Notes: generated from the sequence alone by a model not told the origin. Positions 27,776 through 39,339 are shown, numbered from the stretch's first letter. The stretch is DNA of 64,000 nt from Candidatus Bilophila faecipullorum (GCA_944326695.1 CALVEZ010000002.1:62001-126000), one strand, 5' to 3'. Made by a program: numbers and translations.

Positions 27776-28210
27776 ATGCCTCAACGTTATGTCGTCAGCG
27801 CCTGTCTTGCAGGCGAACATTGCCGTTACGACGGCGGCTCCTCGCCCTGCGAGGCGGTCATGGAACTGGTCCGGGAAGGCCGGGCGGTCCCGGTCTGCCC
27901 GGAAACGCTCGGCGGCCTGCCCACGCCGCGCACGCCCGCCGAAATCCGCGAGGGCCGCGTGATCATGCGCGATGGCCGGGACGTGAGCGAAGCCTTCGCG
28001 CGCGGGGCCGCGGAAGCCCTGCGCCGTGCCCTCGCGGAGGGCTGCGACGCCGCCATCCTCAAGGCCCGCTCGCCTTCCTGCGGGGCCGGGATGGTGTATG
28101 ACGGCACCTTCACCGGCAGGCGCGTCCCCGGGGAAGGTGTCTTCGCCCGCATGGTCCGCGAGGCCGGGCTCCCCGTCGAAACGGAAGAAACATACCGGAA
28201 AAGTCGGTAA
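27776..28210 (+). CDS. DUF523 family protein (YbbK-like)
   Basis: A 144-residue protein with the DUF523 hallmarks: VSACLAGEHCRYDGG at the N-terminus, VCPETLGGLPTPR near residue 40, and AILKARSPSCG followed by YDGTFTGRRVPGEGV. The conserved cysteines (Cys9, Cys15, Cys41, Cys102 region) suggest metal or Fe-S binding. The family has no established biochemical role that I know of. GGAG lies 5 nt before the ATG. The upstream extension of the frame has no matching features. Confidence 0.85.
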   Translation: MPQRYVVSACLAGEHCRYDGGSSPCEAVMELVREGRAVPVCPETLGGLPTPRTPAEIREGRVIMRDGRDVSEAFARGAAEALRRALAEGCDAAILKARSPSCGAGMVYDGTFTGRRVPGEGVFARMVREAGLPVETEETYRKSR

Positions 28211-28944
28211 AATATATTACAGATTATCACAAGCAGCCTGCTTTTTCAAGATATGTCCGTGCATTTGGAGGCCCTTTCCCCGAAACCTCTAAACGTCTTG
28301 TAAGACGAGTCGGAAGAAGCCGGGCGGGGCATCCCGAGACGGACGGCCCGACTCTTCCTTTCAGGACTGTTCCGCTGATCAGGACGGTCCGTCTGAGGAG
28401 CCAGCCCCGGCACGGGCTCTTACCTTTCAACGCCTGCCCGACGTTGGGGATGGATTCCATCTCCGGCGCGGCGGTCCGGCTGAGTGCCGGAGCATCCGCC
28501 ATATCTCCCCTTCCGGTGACGGGCGTTTGACCGTGAGCACCCGTGGGAACCCGGCCCATGTTGACGCCTCCCCTCGCCTTGCCGCCAGCCCGTCTGCGGG
28601 GAAGCTCGAAGAGCCTGTTGAACGGCCCGTTCGGATGCGGCCACCGCCCTTGCCTGCGGGGAAAAACGCTCCCTCGGCTTCCTCACCTCTGGCAAACGGT
28701 TACCGTCGAGGAGCTGGGGGGGAGCCGGCCCCGGCCAGCACCCCTGCCGGGGGCGGCGGGACGGCTTCTGTCCTGCGCCTCTTCTCCTCACATCCCGCCT
28801 TTTCCCCCACCCTCCACGCCCTTGCCGTCCGTGTCGGCAGAATCCGGCTCCTCAAGAATTCGGCCTTGCTGTCCTTTTTTTCTCAATATAGCAGGACTGT
28901 TACGCATGAGGCCGCCTTTTTCTGTTCCGGGCCGCAAAAAATGC
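28211..28944. other. Gene-free region before the ArsR gene
   Basis: About 730 bp with no supported gene. The small hairpin CGTCTTGTAAGACG at 28293-28306 lacks a T tract. The rest is GC-rich without clear motif structure. Confidence 0.45.
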
Positions 28945-28974
28945 TTGACTCTTTATAACTAAAAAACTAGTTAT
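28945..28974 (+). promoter_or_regulatory. Promoter with palindromic operator of the ArsR gene
   Basis: TTGACT (28945-28950) fits a -35 box. Within the spacer and -10 region lies a perfect inverted repeat ATAACTA-AAAAAC-TAGTTAT (28955-28974), typical in size and shape of an ArsR/SmtB operator. Only 6 bp separate it from the ATG. No ribosome site is visible, so the transcript may be leaderless and autoregulated. Confidence 0.6.
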
Positions 28975-28980
28975 ATAGTC

Positions 28981-29367
28981 ATGAATACACAATACCTCAA
29001 CGGACTCCCAGCGGAATGGGCGGCCACAGCCGAGGTCTTCGCGGCGCTGGGCGACGGCACGCGGCAAACCATCCTGCTCCTCTTCGAGCCGGGGGAAGCC
29101 ATCGCACTCAAAACCCTTGTGGACAGCCTGCCCCTCAGCCGCTCGGCCACCGTGCACCATCTGAAGGCGCTGGAACAGGCGGGCTTGCTCGTACCGCTCA
29201 AGCACGGGCGCTCGCTTTCCTATACGCTGAACGCGGCCCGCCTTGTCGAAGCCCTCGACCGGGTGAAGGATTACGCCGCAGCCTACCTTACGGCAACGGA
29301 CGTAAAGGCCGACGGGCAAGACGCCGGACCTGCCCGCATCCGCAGGGCGGAAGACGCCCAAAGATAA
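28981..29367 (+). CDS. ArsR-family winged-helix transcriptional regulator
   Basis: A 128-residue regulator with the ArsR fold: AEVFAALGDGTRQTILLLF (helix 1-2), the recognition helix LPLSRSATVHHLKALEQAGLL, and a wing PLKHGRSLSYTLN. There is no CxC or CxxC metal site in helix 3 (the position reads ALKTLVDSLPLS), so it may sense something other than arsenic or metals. The palindrome in its promoter suggests autoregulation. The nearest downstream gene in the same direction is the large acyl-ACP synthetase fusion at 29807, about 440 bp away. The C-terminal 30 residues are charged and extend past the usual domain. Confidence 0.85.
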   Translation: MNTQYLNGLPAEWAATAEVFAALGDGTRQTILLLFEPGEAIALKTLVDSLPLSRSATVHHLKALEQAGLLVPLKHGRSLSYTLNAARLVEALDRVKDYAAAYLTATDVKADGQDAGPARIRRAEDAQR

Positions 29368-29806
29368 GCAGGCAAGCGAAGAACCAAAGCCGTTCACGCC
29401 CTCACAGCGAAGGACGCCGACGGAAGTCCCTGAACGGCGGAAGCGGCCTTCCGGCAACGCCTTTTCCCCGGGGAACCTTTTCCTGACCCGCCTCCAGAAG
29501 GACACGGACTCTTGCTGATGTTCCTCCGCGCCGCGCACGATGCCGACGAGGAAAACCGCGCGAAGACGTAGCGAAAAGCAGAGGCCTACAAGCGGGCATG
29601 GCTTGTTTCCTTTCCGGCTCGGCCTTTGACCGGGGGCCTCCTGTCGGGGCGGGCGATTCGGGTGCGGATACGGTACCCTCCGTGTTTTTTCAGCGGCTGC
29701 CATGCCTTCCCCGGCTTCGGCGCGAAACCATCCACGGCTACGGCGCAGCCCCTTCCTGTTGCGGATGCGGCGCGGCCCACTCACACCTTCAGGCAGGAGA
29801 TGCTCC
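29368..29806. other. Gene-free region between ArsR and the acyl-ACP synthetase fusion
   Basis: About 440 bp without gene, terminator or repeat I can support. Confidence 0.45.
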
Positions 29807-32800
29807 ATGAGCGCTGACGACAACGGCCTGCGGCAGGCGGCTCCCCTCGGGGCCAGCTACGTCATGGGAACGTTCAACGACAACTTTTTCAAGCAGGCGG
29901 CCCTGCTTCTCGCGGTGGGCGTGGGCAACGCCGCTTTTCAGGCTCGCGCCACGTTCGTGTTTGCGCTTCCCTTCGTGCTCTTCTCGGCGTGGAGCGGGTG
30001 GCTGGCGGACCGTTTCCCCAAGAAGCGCCTCGTCATCGCGGCCAAGGCGCTGGAACTGGCCGCCATGCTCGCAGGCGCGTGGGGTATGGTCATGCTCGAC
30101 TGGACATGGCTGCTGGCCATGATCTTCTGTATGGGCCTCAGTTCCACGCTGTTCAGCCCCGCGCTCAACGGCTCCATCCCCGAACTCTTCCCCGTGGGGG
30201 CCGTGCCGCGCGTCAACGCCCTGTTCAAGCTCGGCACCACGGCCTCGATCCTGTGCGGCGTCTGCCTCGCCGGGCTATCCCTTGATCAGACGTGGCTCGA
30301 TACGGTCCAGCCCTTTGGCCGCTGGCTCGTCGCGGCCGTGGCCGTCCTCGTGGCCGCCGCCGGGCTCGTGGCCGCCCTCTTCATCGAAGCGCGGCCCGGC
30401 GCCGGGAGCGTCCGGCCCTTCCCGTGGTCTGCCCTTGTGGACTCCTTCCGGCATCTGCGCGAGGCCCGCCGGGACCGGCCCCTTTACCTCACCATCTGGG
30501 CCGAAGCCTTCTTCTATGCCCTGTCCACCCTGCTGCTCCTCGAAATCAACGCCCTCGGGCGCGGCGAACTCGGCCTGTCCTACACCGTCACCAGCCTCCT
30601 GCCCGTGGCCCTCATGGTCGGCATCTGTGCGGGCTCGCTCCTCGCGGCCCGGGGCACGCCCGAAAGCTGGCGGGCCCTGCTCGCGCCCTCCCTTTTCGGC
30701 ATCGGGCTCCTGCTCTGCCTCGTGCCCCTCGCGGCGAATGCCCCGCAAGCGTGGCGCTTCCCTCTGCTCTTCCTCATCTATGCCGCCGCCGGGACGTGCG
30801 GAGGGCTCTATCTCATCCCCGTCACCAGCTTCGTGCAGGTGCGGCCCGCGCCCACGGAAAAGGGGCGCATCCTCGCCCTCGACAACTGCCTCTCCTTTTG
30901 CGGCATCCTGCTGGCCGGGCAAGCCTATCTGCCGCTGTCGGCCCTGCGTGCGTCGAGCGGGCATTTCGTCCTCGGCCTCCTCTGCTTTGGGGCGGGGCTG
31001 ATTTTCCTTATGGGCATCCGGCGGATGGGCGGCCTCGCGGCAGCTCCCCTTGCCTCCTCTCCCTTGGCCTGCGCCGCCGACAAGGATGACAGGGCCGCTT
31101 CCTCCCCCGTCGCCGCTTCCGCCTTATACGCTTCCGCCAGCCCTTCGGCCCTTTCTCCGGCGTGCGCCGGGGCGCAGGGCGCGGCATCCTTGGCCGCCTC
31201 TCCGCAAGCCCCGGTCCCTGCCGCCTTCGCTTCCCTGCCCTCCCCGGCTGGCCCCGCTTCCCCCGCCCTTGCCCCGGCCTCTTCGGGCTTGGGCGGCGGC
31301 CCCACTTCGGACAGGGCGGACCGAGGGCGTTTCCGGCCTTCCCTCGCGCTGCGCCTCCTCCTGCCCGTGGCCCGCGCCCTGCTCGGCCTGCGCTACCGCG
31401 TGCGCGTGGACGGGCTCGATGCGGTACGCGCCCGCGACGACGGACGCCCCATCCTCTTTCTGCCCAACCATCCCGCGCTCATCGATCCGGCGCTCGTCTA
31501 TACGGCTCTTGCCGACTATACCCCGCGCCCGCTGGGGGACGTCCATCAGATGGACCGGCCAGTGATTCGTTCCGTGGCCTCACTGCTCGGGACCATCCCC
31601 ATCCCGGACCTGCGCCGGGACGGGCGGCGTGCGGCAAAGGGCGTGCACGAAGCCCTCGGGCGCGTGGCCGAAGCCCTGCGCGCCGGGGACAATATCCTCC
31701 TCTATCCGGCTGGCGGCCTTTCCCGTGACGGAAAGGAACGGCTCGGCGGCAACCGGGGCGCGCACGACCTGCGCGAGGCCGTGCCCGGGGCCCGCGTGGT
31801 CCTCGTCAGGACGGCGGGACTGTGGGGAACGTCCTTCAGTTGGGCGCGCGGCACGGCCCCGGACAGCCTGCGCGGGCTGGCGAGGGGGGCGGCCCTGCTG
31901 CTCCTGAACGGGCTTTTCTTCATGCCGCGCCGCGAAGTCCGCATGAGCCTCCTCGAACCCGAACTGCCCGATCCCGCCGAGGGCGTGCGCGCCTTCAACG
32001 CGGCGCTGGAAGCTTTCTACAACGCCGGGGATGAGCCCGCTCTTGCGGTGCCGGAACACTTCCTGCGCGGGGCCGCCCCTCGGCCCCTGCCCACACGGGA
32101 GGCGGAAAATGCGACGGACGGTGAGGAGCGCCCGGCGGCGGACATGGACCCCGCCCTGCGTGAGGCCGTGCTCTCCCTGCTGCGCGACGAAAGCGGCGCG
32201 GAGGACATCCCTGACGGCGCGGCCCTGTCCGCCGATCTGGGCATCGACAGCCTTGCGCTGGTCAACGTGGCCGCAGGGCTGGAAGAGCTTTCCGGGCGGC
32301 CCGTGGAAGAACTGGAAGACCTGCGTACCGTGGCCGACTGCTTCCTTGCGGCATCGGGGCGGCTGGGGAGCGCGCGGGATGCCGCCGAAGCGCCCGGCGC
32401 GTGGTTTGCCTCGGGCCCGGCCCTGCCGCTCTCGGTCCCGGCGGGGTCTGACCTCGTGGAAGCGGCCTTCCGGCAGGCCGCTTCCGCCCCCTCGCGGCTC
32501 ATGCTCGCGGACGGCGGCACGGCGCTGACCGCCCGCGAGGTGATCACCCGCGCACTGGCCCTGTCCGCCTTCGTGCGGGCAAGGACCCGGGACGAGGCCC
32601 GGGTGGGCATCATGCTGCCCGCCTCGTCCGCCGCCGCCCTGACGTGGCTGGCCGTGCTCATCGCCGGGAAGGTTCCGGTCATGTGCAACTGGACGGCGGG
32701 CCCCGCCAACTTCGCCCACGGCCTCAAGGCCACGGGCGCGCGACATGTCCTGACCTCGTCCCGCCTCCTTGAGCGGCTGGCCGGGCAGGGCTTCCCGGTG

Positions 32801-34024
32801 GACAATCACGCCGACGCCTGGATCGCGCTTGAGGACGCGCCCGCCTCCCTGAGCCTTCTTGACAAGATCGGCGCATTCCTGCGCGCACGGCTGCTGAGCT
32901 TGCCCCTCGTAGGGGCGGCGGCCATGCCGCGGGGCGTGCCGGGGACGGCGGCCATCCTCTTCACGTCCGGATCGGAGTCGCTCCCCAAGGCGGTGCCGCT
33001 CTCGCACGCCAATATGCTGGCCAACTGCCGCGACATCGCCGCCGTGCTGCGTCTCACCACGCACGACCGGATGCTCGCCATGCTGCCGCCCTTCCACTCG
33101 CTGGGGCTGACCGGGAACATCGCCCTGCCGCTGCTCTTCGGTCTGCCCGCCGTCTATCACGCCAACCCCACGGAGGGCGCGCGCCTCGCCGCCCTCGCCC
33201 GCCGCTGGAGGCCCACCGTGACGGTGGCCCCGCCCACCTTCCTCGACGGCATGATCCGCAAGGCCCGGCCCGGCGATTTGACTTCCCTGCGCCTCGGCTT
33301 CGTGGGTGCGGAAAAGTGCCCGGACGCCCTGCACGCGGCCTTTGCCGCCATCTCGGGCGGCGTCCTCTGCGAGGGCTACGGCGTCACCGAATGCGCCCCC
33401 GCCGTAAGTGTGAACCGGCCCGAGGACGTCCGGCCCGGCACCATCGGGCTCCCTCTGCCCTCGGTCCGCACCGCCGTGGTTACGCCCGAAACGCCGCCGC
33501 GCCGCGTCGCCCCCGAGGAAACCGGAATGCTGCTCGTATCCGGCCCCAACGTCTTCGGCGGCTATCTCGGCGTCGAGCCGGACAAGCAGCCCTTCGTGGC
33601 CTTCGAGGGCCGCACGTGGTACCGGACGGGCGATCTGGTGAGCGAGGACGAGGACGGACGGCTGACCTTCCGGGGACGGCTGAAGAGGTTTGTGAAGATC
33701 GGCGGAGAAATGATCTCGCTTCCGCAGATTGAGGACGCCCTGCTCGCGGCCTTCGGGGAACGGGCCGAAGGCGAAGGCCCGGCGCTGGCCGTGGAAAGCG
33801 GGGACGATGCGGCCATCGTGCTCTTCGCCGCCCTTCCCGTCACCCGCGAGGAGGCCAACGCCGCCCTGCGCCGCGCCGGGCTTTCCGGCCTCTCCTCCGT
33901 GGCCCGCGTGCTCCGGCTCCCCGCCCTCCCCGTCCTCGGCACGGGCAAGACCGATTACCGCGCCCTTCGCACGCTCTGCACCCAAACCGACCAGGGCGTG
34001 TCAACGCTCAACGGGGGAAAATGA
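29807..34024 (+). CDS. aas: LplT-PlsC-ACP-acyl-ACP synthetase fusion (Aas-type lysophospholipid repair)
   Basis: A 1405-residue four-part protein. Residues 1-415 are a major-facilitator lysophospholipid flippase (LplT-like, FNDNFFKQAALLLAVG near the start, DRFPKKR loop). Residues 416-505 are an Ala/Ser/Pro linker. Residues about 510-770 are a PlsC acyltransferase (FLPNHPALIDP, LYPAGGLSRDG). Residues about 785-855 are an acyl carrier domain with LGIDSLALVN, whose serine would carry phosphopantetheine. Residues about 885-1405 are an AMP-forming acyl-ACP synthetase (FTSGSESLPKAVPLSHANM, EGYGVTECAP, YRTGD, KRFVKIGGE, GTGKTDYRAL). It would flip lysophospholipids inward and reacylate them with fatty acids activated in place. 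E. coli does this with separate LplT and Aas and no built-in ACP. AGGAG supports the start; the longer upstream frame does not. Confidence 0.92.
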   Translation: MSADDNGLRQAAPLGASYVMGTFNDNFFKQAALLLAVGVGNAAFQARATFVFALPFVLFSAWSGWLADRFPKKRLVIAAKALELAAMLAGAWGMVMLDWTWLLAMIFCMGLSSTLFSPALNGSIPELFPVGAVPRVNALFKLGTTASILCGVCLAGLSLDQTWLDTVQPFGRWLVAAVAVLVAAAGLVAALFIEARPGAGSVRPFPWSALVDSFRHLREARRDRPLYLTIWAEAFFYALSTLLLLEINALGRGELGLSYTVTSLLPVALMVGICAGSLLAARGTPESWRALLAPSLFGIGLLLCLVPLAANAPQAWRFPLLFLIYAAAGTCGGLYLIPVTSFVQVRPAPTEKGRILALDNCLSFCGILLAGQAYLPLSALRASSGHFVLGLLCFGAGLIFLMGIRRMGGLAAAPLASSPLACAADKDDRAASSPVAASALYASASPSALSPACAGAQGAASLAASPQAPVPAAFASLPSPAGPASPALAPASSGLGGGPTSDRADRGRFRPSLALRLLLPVARALLGLRYRVRVDGLDAVRARDDGRPILFLPNHPALIDPALVYTALADYTPRPLGDVHQMDRPVIRSVASLLGTIPIPDLRRDGRRAAKGVHEALGRVAEALRAGDNILLYPAGGLSRDGKERLGGNRGAHDLREAVPGARVVLVRTAGLWGTSFSWARGTAPDSLRGLARGAALLLLNGLFFMPRREVRMSLLEPELPDPAEGVRAFNAALEAFYNAGDEPALAVPEHFLRGAAPRPLPTREAENATDGEERPAADMDPALREAVLSLLRDESGAEDIPDGAALSADLGIDSLALVNVAAGLEELSGRPVEELEDLRTVADCFLAASGRLGSARDAAEAPGAWFASGPALPLSVPAGSDLVEAAFRQAASAPSRLMLADGGTALTAREVITRALALSAFVRARTRDEARVGIMLPASSAAALTWLAVLIAGKVPVMCNWTAGPANFAHGLKATGARHVLTSSRLLERLAGQGFPVDNHADAWIALEDAPASLSLLDKIGAFLRARLLSLPLVGAAAMPRGVPGTAAILFTSGSESLPKAVPLSHANMLANCRDIAAVLRLTTHDRMLAMLPPFHSLGLTGNIALPLLFGLPAVYHANPTEGARLAALARRWRPTVTVAPPTFLDGMIRKARPGDLTSLRLGFVGAEKCPDALHAAFAAISGGVLCEGYGVTECAPAVSVNRPEDVRPGTIGLPLPSVRTAVVTPETPPRRVAPEETGMLLVSGPNVFGGYLGVEPDKQPFVAFEGRTWYRTGDLVSEDEDGRLTFRGRLKRFVKIGGEMISLPQIEDALLAAFGERAEGEGPALAVESGDDAAIVLFAALPVTREEANAALRRAGLSGLSSVARVLRLPALPVLGTGKTDYRALRTLCTQTDQGVSTLNGGK

Positions 34025-34179
34025 AGTAGGGTCTTTTTAGTTGGCTTGCCCTGTACTCCGTCGGGGAAAATGATTTCCCCACTCTCCCTACAAAAGGGGA
34101 ACAGGTAAAGGGTGAACAGGCCCCAAAGCGGGAGAAGGCCCACCGGAACGCTACGGCACTCGAACAGAGGCCATAGCCC

Positions 34180-34650
34180 GGCGGGTCTTCTTTCGCCTCA
34201 CGCCGAAGTGGGGAAAGGAGACGGGAAACGTCCGGTCCCGCTCCTCCACCCGCAAGGAGATCGAAACTCCTGTCCCGAACTTCTGCGCGCTTGGCGCATC
34301 GTTGGGCGTGGGGATTTCATCTTGCGTTGAGGCGGGCCGAATACGTACGGTGAGGGAGCCTGCAAAGGAGTATTTCACCCTATGCCCCGAGGCGGGCCAC
34401 CCGCACGTGAAGCACGGCGGGGATGGTGGAGTATTTCCTCCCACCCACGGAGGCGGGGTCACGCGCCTCTCGGCATGGGAGGCCGTCTTTCATCACGCAC
34501 GCGGCGGCGCAAGGCTCCTCAACCAAAAAGAGAGGGGAAAGGCCCACCTCTCATGCAGCAGACGCGCTCATTTGGAAGGGAGAAGACATCCGGCAAGCTC
34601 CTCCCGCACCTTTGGCGCTTTCCTCCCATACGTTGAAGCCGCGACAGGAT
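34180..34650. repeat. Degenerate repeat units at about 60-bp spacing
   Basis: A unit reading roughly RTATTTCMYCC then GAGGCGGG recurs: ATTTC cores at about 34191, 34313, 34372, 34432, 34488 and 34619, and GAGGCGGG at 34329, 34389 and 34450. Intervals are 60 bp or simple multiples. Read on the minus strand the best units run CCCGCCTC...GGTGAAATAC, a shape recalling repeats ending in GAAAY. The region 34025-34843 has no supported gene. It may be an eroded CRISPR-like array, but identity between units is low. Confidence 0.45.
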
Positions 34651-34843
34651 GCCCCTTCGCCGCAGGGGCCTTCTTCTCTTGCCGCCTGCTCTTTTCCGCC
34701 TCCTCTGCCTTCATCTGTCCTCCTCTCTCCACTTTGCGAGCCATTGCAAAATGCAGGGGGAAACGACCCTTCCCTTGCGTTTTGTAGGCAAAGCGCGCTC
34801 TTCTTTTCTTCCTATCATACTGAAAAAGAACACTCTCTTTCCT

Positions 34844-34859
34844 TGGCACGCCCTATGCT
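34844..34859 (+). promoter_or_regulatory. Probable sigma-54 (RpoN) promoter upstream of the kdp operon
   Basis: TGGCACG-CCCT-ATGCT matches the -24/-12 consensus TGGCACGNNNNTTGCW at every defined position but one, with GG and GC correctly spaced. It points toward kdp, whose first ORF begins 369 bp downstream. Activation by an enhancer-binding protein is implied. No such gene is in the window, nor are kdpD or kdpE. Confidence 0.6.
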
Positions 34860-35000
34860 TAAGGGGAGTGTTCCCCGTCCCCTCCCGGGCGGCGGGCCGC
34901 TTCCTTGCGCGGCGCGGGCCGTGCGCCCGGGAATCTCCAATCCCATGTCAGGGCGGCTGCACGACGCCCCCGGAGGTTGGAGAAAGGCCCTGCCCGCCTT

Positions 35001-35080
35001 TGGACAAGGGGGGCCCCGGGACCGGATGCCCGGCTATCCGATGGGCAAGGGGGCCCCGGGTCTGGATGCCCGGCTATCCG
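35001..35080. repeat. Two tandem 40-bp repeats in the kdp leader
   Basis: The segments 35001-35040 and 35041-35080 share GGGCCCCGGG and GGATGCCCGGCTATCCG at identical offsets. The unit contains internal palindromes (GGGGCCCC and CCCGGG), so the leader RNA could fold strongly. The surrounding 34860-35227 is otherwise without a gene. Confidence 0.7.
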
Positions 35081-35227
35081 AAACCGGGCTGCCGGGCCTG
35101 CGCTGCGGGATGGCCCGTCGCCTTGCCAAGAGGCACGGCCCGCGCCTTCGGGACAGGGGCGGCACTCCTGCGCCGCACGCGCCGGAAGCCGTCGGGAACA
35201 TCGATCATCATCTGTATGGAGGAGACT

Positions 35228-35308
35228 ATGTTTATTGGAATGATCCTGCTCGGATTGCTCACCTTCGTCTGCATGGTGGGCCTGACCTGTCTGTGCGACC
35301 GGCTCTAA
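35228..35308 (+). CDS. 26-residue single-helix membrane peptide preceding kdpF
   Basis: GGAGGAG 4 nt upstream introduces an ORF of 26 residues that is almost entirely one hydrophobic helix and ends CLCDRL. It lies 13 bp before kdpF and is spaced like an operon member. Its sequence differs from KdpF. It may be an accessory micro-protein of the potassium pump, or a leader peptide whose translation controls the operon. I do not recognise a named family. Confidence 0.6.
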   Translation: MFIGMILLGLLTFVCMVGLTCLCDRL

Positions 35309-35321
35309 AGGAGAGTGCCCC

Positions 35322-35402
35322 ATGCTCATCATCGCTGCCGTGGCGCTGGCCTACTGCGTCGGCTATCTCGTCTACGTCATTCTTTCCACGGAACAAAAAT
35401 AA
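35322..35402 (+). CDS. kdpF: KdpF, small stabilising subunit of the Kdp potassium ATPase
   Basis: A 26-residue membrane peptide with the KdpF-like ending GYLVYVILSTEQK (E. coli KdpF has GYLVYALINAE). It stabilises the KdpABC complex in the inner membrane. AGGAGAG lies upstream, and kdpA starts 12 bp after the stop. Confidence 0.8.
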   Translation: MLIIAAVALAYCVGYLVYVILSTEQK

Positions 35403-35414
35403 CGGAAGGACACC

Positions 35415-37106
35415 ATGCAGTCTCTTTTGTATCCCGCGCTGGTCATTGCGCTTTCCATCCTTGTCTCATGGCCCGTCGGCAAACTGGCCACGTGGGGCAT
35501 GTGCGATCCGCAGGAAAAAAGCGGATTCCGGCACGGCCTCGACGCCCTCTTCGTCAAAATCGGCGGGCGGGCGGCCACGGTCGGGCAGGACTGGAAACGG
35601 TACACGCTGGCCATGCTGCTTTTCAATGCGATCATCTTTACCGTGGCCTTTCTGGTGATGGGCTTTCAGCACCTCCTGCCGCTCAACCCGGACGGCATGG
35701 GGCCGCTGGAGCCGAGCCTCATCTTCAACACGATGGCCTCGTTCACCTCAAACACCAATCTCCAGCACTACTCGGGCGAGCAGGCGCTCAGCTACTTCTC
35801 GCAGCTTTTCAGCATCATGTGGCTCCAGTACGTCACGCCCGCCACGGGCCTGTGCGTGCTCGCGGCCATCGCCCGGGGGCTTTCCGGCAAGGCCGTCTTC
35901 GGCAATTTCTACATGGACCTCATGCGGGCCACCTTCCTTGTGCTCATCCCCATCTGCGTGATCACGGCCACCATGCTGGTGCTCGGCGGCCTCGTGATGA
36001 CGCTCGACGGTTCCGCCGTGGCGACCACCCTCGAAGGCGCGAAGCAGACCATCGCCCGCGGCCCGGTGGCGGCCTTCCTGACCATCAAGGACCTCGGCAC
36101 CAACGGCGGCGGCTTCTTCGGACCCAACGGCACGCATCCCTTTGAAAACGCCAACTTCTTCACCAATCTCATCGAAACCATGTGCCTTGTGGTCATCCCG
36201 ATGGGCTGCGTGTGGATGTTCGGCCGCATCACCGGACGCATGCGGCACGCCGCCGTGATCTTCGCGGTCATGCTGGCCTTCATGGTCCTCAAGATCGGCT
36301 TCTCCGTCGCCTTTGAAAGCGAGCCCTCCGCCGCCTTCCACAACCTGCCCGTAGCTGAAAGCTCCAACCTCGAAGGGAAGGAACTGCGCTTCGGCGTGGC
36401 CGCCGGACCCACCTACAGCGTCTTCACCACCTGCTCCAGCAACGGCTCGGTCAACGCCATGCACGACAGCCTGAACCCGCTGGCGGGCCTCATCCCCATG
36501 ATCGGCATGTGGCTCAACACCACCTTCGGCGGCGTGGGCGTCGGCTTCGTCAACATGTTCCTCTACATCGTCATCGGCGTCTTCATCAGCGGCATGATGG
36601 TGGGGCGGACCCCGGAATATCTGGGCAAAAAGGTGGAAACCCGCGAAATGAAATTCGCCCTGCTCGGCGTGCTGGCCCATCCGCTGTTCATCCTCGGCGG
36701 CACGGCGCTGTTCGCCGCCACCTCGTGGGGCCGGGATACCGTCCTGAACAGTGGCTTCCACGGCTTCTCTGAAATCCTCTATGAGTTCACCTCGGCCTCG
36801 GCCAACAATGGTTCGGGCTTTGAGGGCCTTGGGGACAACACCATCCCGTGGAACATCTCCACCGGGCTCGTAATGCTCCTCAACCGCTTTATTCCCATCG
36901 TCTTCCCGCTCGCCATCGCAGGCTCGCTGGCCGCGAAGAAGGCCTGCCCCGAATCCGCGGGCACCCTGCGCACGGACACGCCCCTTTTCGGCTACGTGCT
37001 CTTCGGCTGCGTGCTCTTTGTGGGCGCTCTGCTCTTCATGCCCGCCGCCGTGCTCGGCCCCATCGCGGACCATCTCGTCAACGTCGCGGGCGTCATGGCC
37101 AAGTGA
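35415..37106 (+). CDS. kdpA: KdpA, potassium-binding and channel-like subunit
   Basis: A 563-residue subunit with the SKT fold: four membrane-pore-membrane repeats whose selectivity loops read [11 protein letters not shown] (about residue 112), [10 protein letters not shown] (about 230), [12 protein letters not shown] (about 338) and [12 protein letters not shown] (about 460). It binds K+ with high affinity and passes it to KdpB through the intersubunit tunnel. Length matches E. coli KdpA (557). GGAAGG precedes the ATG, and kdpB begins 26 bp after the stop. Confidence 0.97.
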   Translation: MQSLLYPALVIALSILVSWPVGKLATWGMCDPQEKSGFRHGLDALFVKIGGRAATVGQDWKRYTLAMLLFNAIIFTVAFLVMGFQHLLPLNPDGMGPLEPSLIFNTMASFTSNTNLQHYSGEQALSYFSQLFSIMWLQYVTPATGLCVLAAIARGLSGKAVFGNFYMDLMRATFLVLIPICVITATMLVLGGLVMTLDGSAVATTLEGAKQTIARGPVAAFLTIKDLGTNGGGFFGPNGTHPFENANFFTNLIETMCLVVIPMGCVWMFGRITGRMRHAAVIFAVMLAFMVLKIGFSVAFESEPSAAFHNLPVAESSNLEGKELRFGVAAGPTYSVFTTCSSNGSVNAMHDSLNPLAGLIPMIGMWLNTTFGGVGVGFVNMFLYIVIGVFISGMMVGRTPEYLGKKVETREMKFALLGVLAHPLFILGGTALFAATSWGRDTVLNSGFHGFSEILYEFTSASANNGSGFEGLGDNTIPWNISTGLVMLLNRFIPIVFPLAIAGSLAAKKACPESAGTLRTDTPLFGYVLFGCVLFVGALLFMPAAVLGPIADHLVNVAGVMAK

Positions 37107-37132
37107 TCCGACCGCACAGAAGGAATACCTCT

Positions 37133-39199
<2,067 letters not shown>

Positions 39200-39339
39200 G
39201 GGAAAGGCGGCTTCCGCGGGGCGTGCCCGTGGAGAGGCTTTTCAATCCCCCGGCGCGGAGGCGGCATCGCCTCGCCGCCCCGCGCCGCATCATTCAATCA
39301 TCCAGCGGAACCCGCCCCGGCGGGCTCGGGAGAAACGAT

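Noticed and set aside
31580-33985. 801-residue minus-strand frame inside the aas fusion
   Set aside because: Antisense shadow of a well-supported multi-domain enzyme.
14950-34080. Similar words (GTGT.AAC.CTCAAC and TGTACTCCG) at 14950-15010 and 34000-34065
   Set aside because: The match is patchy and one copy overlaps the end of the aas coding sequence, so common origin is not convincing.
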